A stretch of 8,989 nt of DNA from CAYSLA01 sp964431685 (GTDB lineage Bacteria > Armatimonadota > UBA5829). Where the stretch lies: positions 1-8,989 of the forward strand of contig CAYSLA010000140.1 of NCBI GenBank assembly GCA_964431685.1, in the 5' to 3' direction. Position 1 is the stretch's first letter. The number at the start of each line of letters is the position of its first letter. Under the pieces are notes generated by a model, which worked only from the letters and a program-made list of their open reading frames with translations, ran no database searches and was not told where the DNA came from. A program made the position numbers and the translations under genes. Shown here one piece after another: positions 6,849 through 8,989 of this stretch.

Positions 6849-7703
6849 ATGCGAACTACCATACCTCCCCCTAACCCCCTCCGAAACGGAGGGGGAAGGG
6901 GGAGGTGTTCATCTCGGAGACTTCGAGATAGCGCGGCGAATGATTGAGGAGGCTGCATGTCACGGCGCGGACATCGTGAAGTTCCAGTCGTATCTGCCTT
7001 CTCAGTTGCCTTCCGATGACCCGGAAATAGACTGGGTAAAGAAGGTCTATCTGCCTGACGACGTGCATTTTGAAATGAAGACTCTGGCGGAGCAGTGCGG
7101 GCGCCCGAGTTTATGAGCTCTCCGTTCACTCCCGAGAGAGCAGAGTTTCTATGCGAGAAGCTTCAGTGTCGCTCGATCAAGATCGCCAGCGGTCTTATAA
7201 CTAATACTGAACTGCTGGATGTTGTCAACGCCAACGCGTCATACGTGAAGAGAGTGTTCTTGTCCACAGGAATGTCGACTCCGGAGGAGATCAGTTCCGC
7301 ACTTGGCAGGCTGGATCGCATAGAGCAGGTAGTAGTGATGCATTGCGTGACTGCCGTATCCTGTTCAGCCCGAGCAAGCGAATCGGCAGGTGCGTATCCT
7401 CATTGGCTGAGCTTTTCCCGAGCCGCGAGATTGGATACTCGGACCATACCGTTGGTAACATCGCTTGCCAGGTGGCCGTGGCTCTTGGCGCCACCGCGGT
7501 TGAGAAGCACTTCACGCTCAGCAGGCACTTACCCGGCACCGACCACATCTGCTCGATGCTTCCGGAGGAACGGCACGGACCTCTGCAGTGCAATCGAACT
7601 GATCGAGAAGATGCTGGGGTGTGGCAACAAATGCCCTCTGCCGGAGGAGCTTCAGATACGCGACATTGCCAGGCACCGCTTCAAAGACAACCTGCCCGCG
7701 TAG
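6849..7703 (+). pseudogene. NeuB-like sialic acid/nonulosonate synthase, broken by repeat and frameshifts
   Basis: NeuB-type enzymes condense phosphoenolpyruvate with an aminohexose to make nonulosonic acids. The family pattern is clear in pieces: HLGDFEIARRM then ADIVKFQSY (frame of 6910), EFMSSPFTPE and SIKIASG (frame of 7107), YPVQPEQAN (frame of 7357), and GYSDHT plus EKHFTLSRHLPGTDH (frame of 7391), which hold the two metal-binding His. AIELIEKMLG and the end of the gene follow (frame of 7575). At least four single-base shifts are needed: one base missing near 7105 and one extra near 7356, 7384-7387 and 7571. The start ATG (6849, MRTTI) follows AAGGGG in the end of degT. The repeat at 6864-6904 then replaces the expected IAE-x-G-x-N stretch. 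The C-terminal SAF (antifreeze-like) domain is absent. Decay is likely; sequencing error near a contig end is possible. Confidence 0.85.
6864..6904 (+). repeat. Dispersed GC-rich palindromic repeat, copy 2, inside neuB-like gene
   Basis: The copy starts cctccccctaa, contains the 9-bp inverted repeat ccccctccg/cggaggggg with loop aaa, and ends aagggggagg. Its outer ends (cctccccc and gggggagg) are also inverted repeats of each other. It lies directly after the fifth codon (MRTTI) and just before HLGDF of the neuB-like gene, in the opposite orientation to copy 1. Confidence 0.9.
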
Positions 7704-7745
7704 AGGCAGTGCCAACGATATTTTCTGAAAGGATGAATACTGGAC

Positions 7746-8927
7746 ATGAATAGTCGAGAAAGGATGCTGGCGGCCCTGAACCGCCAGCCGTCAGACCACA
7801 TACCGTGCTCGCCGCACATCTGGCAGGGTCCTCTGCAAGGTCCGCTTTACTGGAGAAACCAGTTTGATAGAGCTGGGAGAATGCTTGAGATGGGCATGGA
7901 CCCGGTTATCGATATTTGGTTGCCGGATGTGGCGCCAGACACTTGCGTGGGCGTAAGAACATGGCGGGATGTTTCCGGGTCCGAGCCGCTTCTGACAAAG
8001 GAGTATCATACGCCGGCTGGAGTTCTGAGGCAGACTGTGCGAGAAACCGATGATTGGTGCGATTCGCTGCACGCGCACTGGATACCCACCACTTTCGGTC
8101 CTGAGCTGCGCACGCACTTCAATATGGAGATATTCGACGATCACAATGTCTCACGCAGAACGGAGCCGTGGGTGAAGTCGAGGGCGGATCTGGAAGCTCT
8201 ACGCTACCTGATCAGGAAACCCGAAGGCTGGCAGCTCGACGAGTGGCGCATGGACGCACAGCGTGCCAAGGAGTTCGCCGACAAGCACGGACTGCTCCTC
8301 ATGGCCCGGCGCACGATTGTGGGTGATGCGTTCCAGTGGTTTTGCGATATCAATGACTTTCTGTGCTGGATGATAGAGGACCCCGGGTTCGTGAGGGATT
8401 TTCTCGCCATATTCGAGGAGTGGTCAATCGATCTCACTGCGCTTGCGCTTGACGCGGGCGTTGACGTAGTTCAGCACCGAGGTTGGTACGACATCCCCAA
8501 CTACTGGGGAGTAAAATACTGGCAGGAGTTTACGGTTCCGTTCATCAAGAGGCAGGCCGATATGGTCCACGAGTCAGGAAAGCTCTACTCTTACCTGCTT
8601 CCAGAGGGTCACGGCATCTACGCTCCACTGCTTAAGGATCTGAAAATCGACGCGCATCAGGGTGTGGATCCGCGGATGCTTCACAAGGGTGATCTGCGGT
8701 CGCTTTACGAGCAGCTTGGGAAGTGTACTACGTTTTGGGGCGGCGTGAATTCGGAAGTGACGCTGAAGTCGGATGACGCGGCACAGATAGACAGAGCCGT
8801 CCGGGAAGCAATTGAGGCGCTTGGGGGGAACGATGGCTTGATACTTTCGGCGATTTTGGCACCAACAGGTAAACCCAATGGCGTAATGCACATGATAGAG
8901 GCGTGGAAGAAGTATCGGGACCGATAA
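7746..8927 (+). CDS. UROD/MtaA-like (uroporphyrinogen decarboxylase family) protein
   Basis: This 393-aa protein has the fold-level pattern of the URO-D superfamily: the typical opening MNSRERMLAALNRQPSDHIP, a middle stretch LALDAGVDVV, then HGIYAPLL (289-296), HKGDLRSLYEQLG (313-325), WGGVNSEVTL (331-340) and the closing IEAWKKY. It is unlikely to be HemE, since the N-terminal RQAGR substrate motif is absent. The HxC zinc motif of MtaA-type methyl transferases is also missing (His289 is followed by Gly-Ile-Tyr, with no Cys), so methyl transfer through zinc is doubtful. The start fits family alignments; the Shine-Dalgarno AAAGGA (7728-7733) is a little far, 12 nt away. It is the last gene of the operon, 42 nt after the neuB-like remnant and intact, so it may still be under selection. 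The reaction is unknown. Confidence 0.88.
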   Translation: MNSRERMLAALNRQPSDHIPCSPHIWQGPLQGPLYWRNQFDRAGRMLEMGMDPVIDIWLPDVAPDTCVGVRTWRDVSGSEPLLTKEYHTPAGVLRQTVRETDDWCDSLHAHWIPTTFGPELRTHFNMEIFDDHNVSRRTEPWVKSRADLEALRYLIRKPEGWQLDEWRMDAQRAKEFADKHGLLLMARRTIVGDAFQWFCDINDFLCWMIEDPGFVRDFLAIFEEWSIDLTALALDAGVDVVQHRGWYDIPNYWGVKYWQEFTVPFIKRQADMVHESGKLYSYLLPEGHGIYAPLLKDLKIDAHQGVDPRMLHKGDLRSLYEQLGKCTTFWGGVNSEVTLKSDDAAQIDRAVREAIEALGGNDGLILSAILAPTGKPNGVMHMIEAWKKYRDR

Positions 8928-8936
8928 CCTGCCTCA

Positions 8937-8970
8937 CCTCCCCCTAACCCCCTCCGAAACGGAGGGGGGA
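8937..8970 (+). repeat. Dispersed GC-rich palindromic repeat, copy 3
   Basis: It has the same core as copy 2 in the same orientation, beginning 9 nt after the UROD-like stop codon. The 9-bp stem (ccccctccg/cggaggggg, loop aaa) could form in the mRNA end and might slow 3' decay or aid termination, but no U-tract follows. The right flank (atcgggtg) differs from copy 2. Confidence 0.85.
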
Positions 8971-8989
8971 TCGGGTGTTCCTGCCCTCC

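Noticed and set aside
6849..6960. Phase-variable on/off switching of the neuB-like gene through the G-runs in repeat copy 2
   Set aside because: Loss of one G would join ATG 6849 to the HLGDF frame, but the conserved N-terminal motif would still be missing and four later frameshifts remain, so no functional product would result.
7095..7753. Two separate overlapping genes (7095-7703 and 7343-7753)
   Set aside because: Each contains only part of the NeuB motif series, and the motifs run in order across the two frames. They are fragments of one broken gene.
7746..8927. HemE (haem synthesis uroporphyrinogen decarboxylase)
   Set aside because: The RQAGR motif is absent, the N-terminus is divergent and no haem genes are nearby.

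Overview
The window looks like a scaffold piece from a bacterial chromosome, probably a metagenome-assembled genome. Base composition is moderately GC-rich, Shine-Dalgarno sites are clear, and regulators are of the Rrf2 and GntR/FadR types. A Gfo/Idh/MocA oxidoreductase, a DUF4139-like secreted protein and a UROD/MtaA-like protein together recall uncultured Armatimonadota or Planctomycetota-like lineages. That placement is a low-confidence inference. No rRNA, tRNA, CRISPR array, transposase or prophage gene is visible.

Layout. Bases 1-244 hold no gene and are built from short repeats and palindromes. A Gfo/Idh/MocA oxidoreductase follows (245-1348, +). Facing it is a minus-strand pair: an Rrf2/IscR-type regulator with four Cys (2664-2221) and an M14-type zinc carboxypeptidase/deacylase (2194-1385), which seems to start at CTG. 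A compact divergent promoter region (2740-2782) separates this pair from a secreted DUF4139-like protein (2880-4541, +). The second half is one apparent operon (4691-8927, +): a consensus promoter, a 28-bp perfect palindrome with a GntR-type core, gntR, a DegT/AHBA-type PLP aminotransferase, a broken neuB-like sialic acid synthase, and a UROD/MtaA-like protein.

Assembly and decay. The 100-N run inside the aminotransferase looks like an artificial scaffold spacer. The flanking contigs share 10 nt, and merging them restores a clean 410-aa reading frame. The neuB-like gene just downstream is badly damaged as written. A dispersed GC-rich palindromic repeat sits immediately after its first five codons, in place of the conserved N-terminus, and at least four single-base frameshifts interrupt the rest. 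Flanking genes are intact, which favours real decay, but low coverage near a contig end is a live alternative.

Working together. DegT aminotransferase plus NeuB is the core pairing of nonulosonic (sialic-acid-like) sugar synthesis. Here it is tied to a FadR-type regulator with its probable operator and to a UROD-like protein lacking the usual zinc Cys motif. This cassette is the best candidate for an undescribed small pathway in the window, although in this copy the synthase is probably non-functional.
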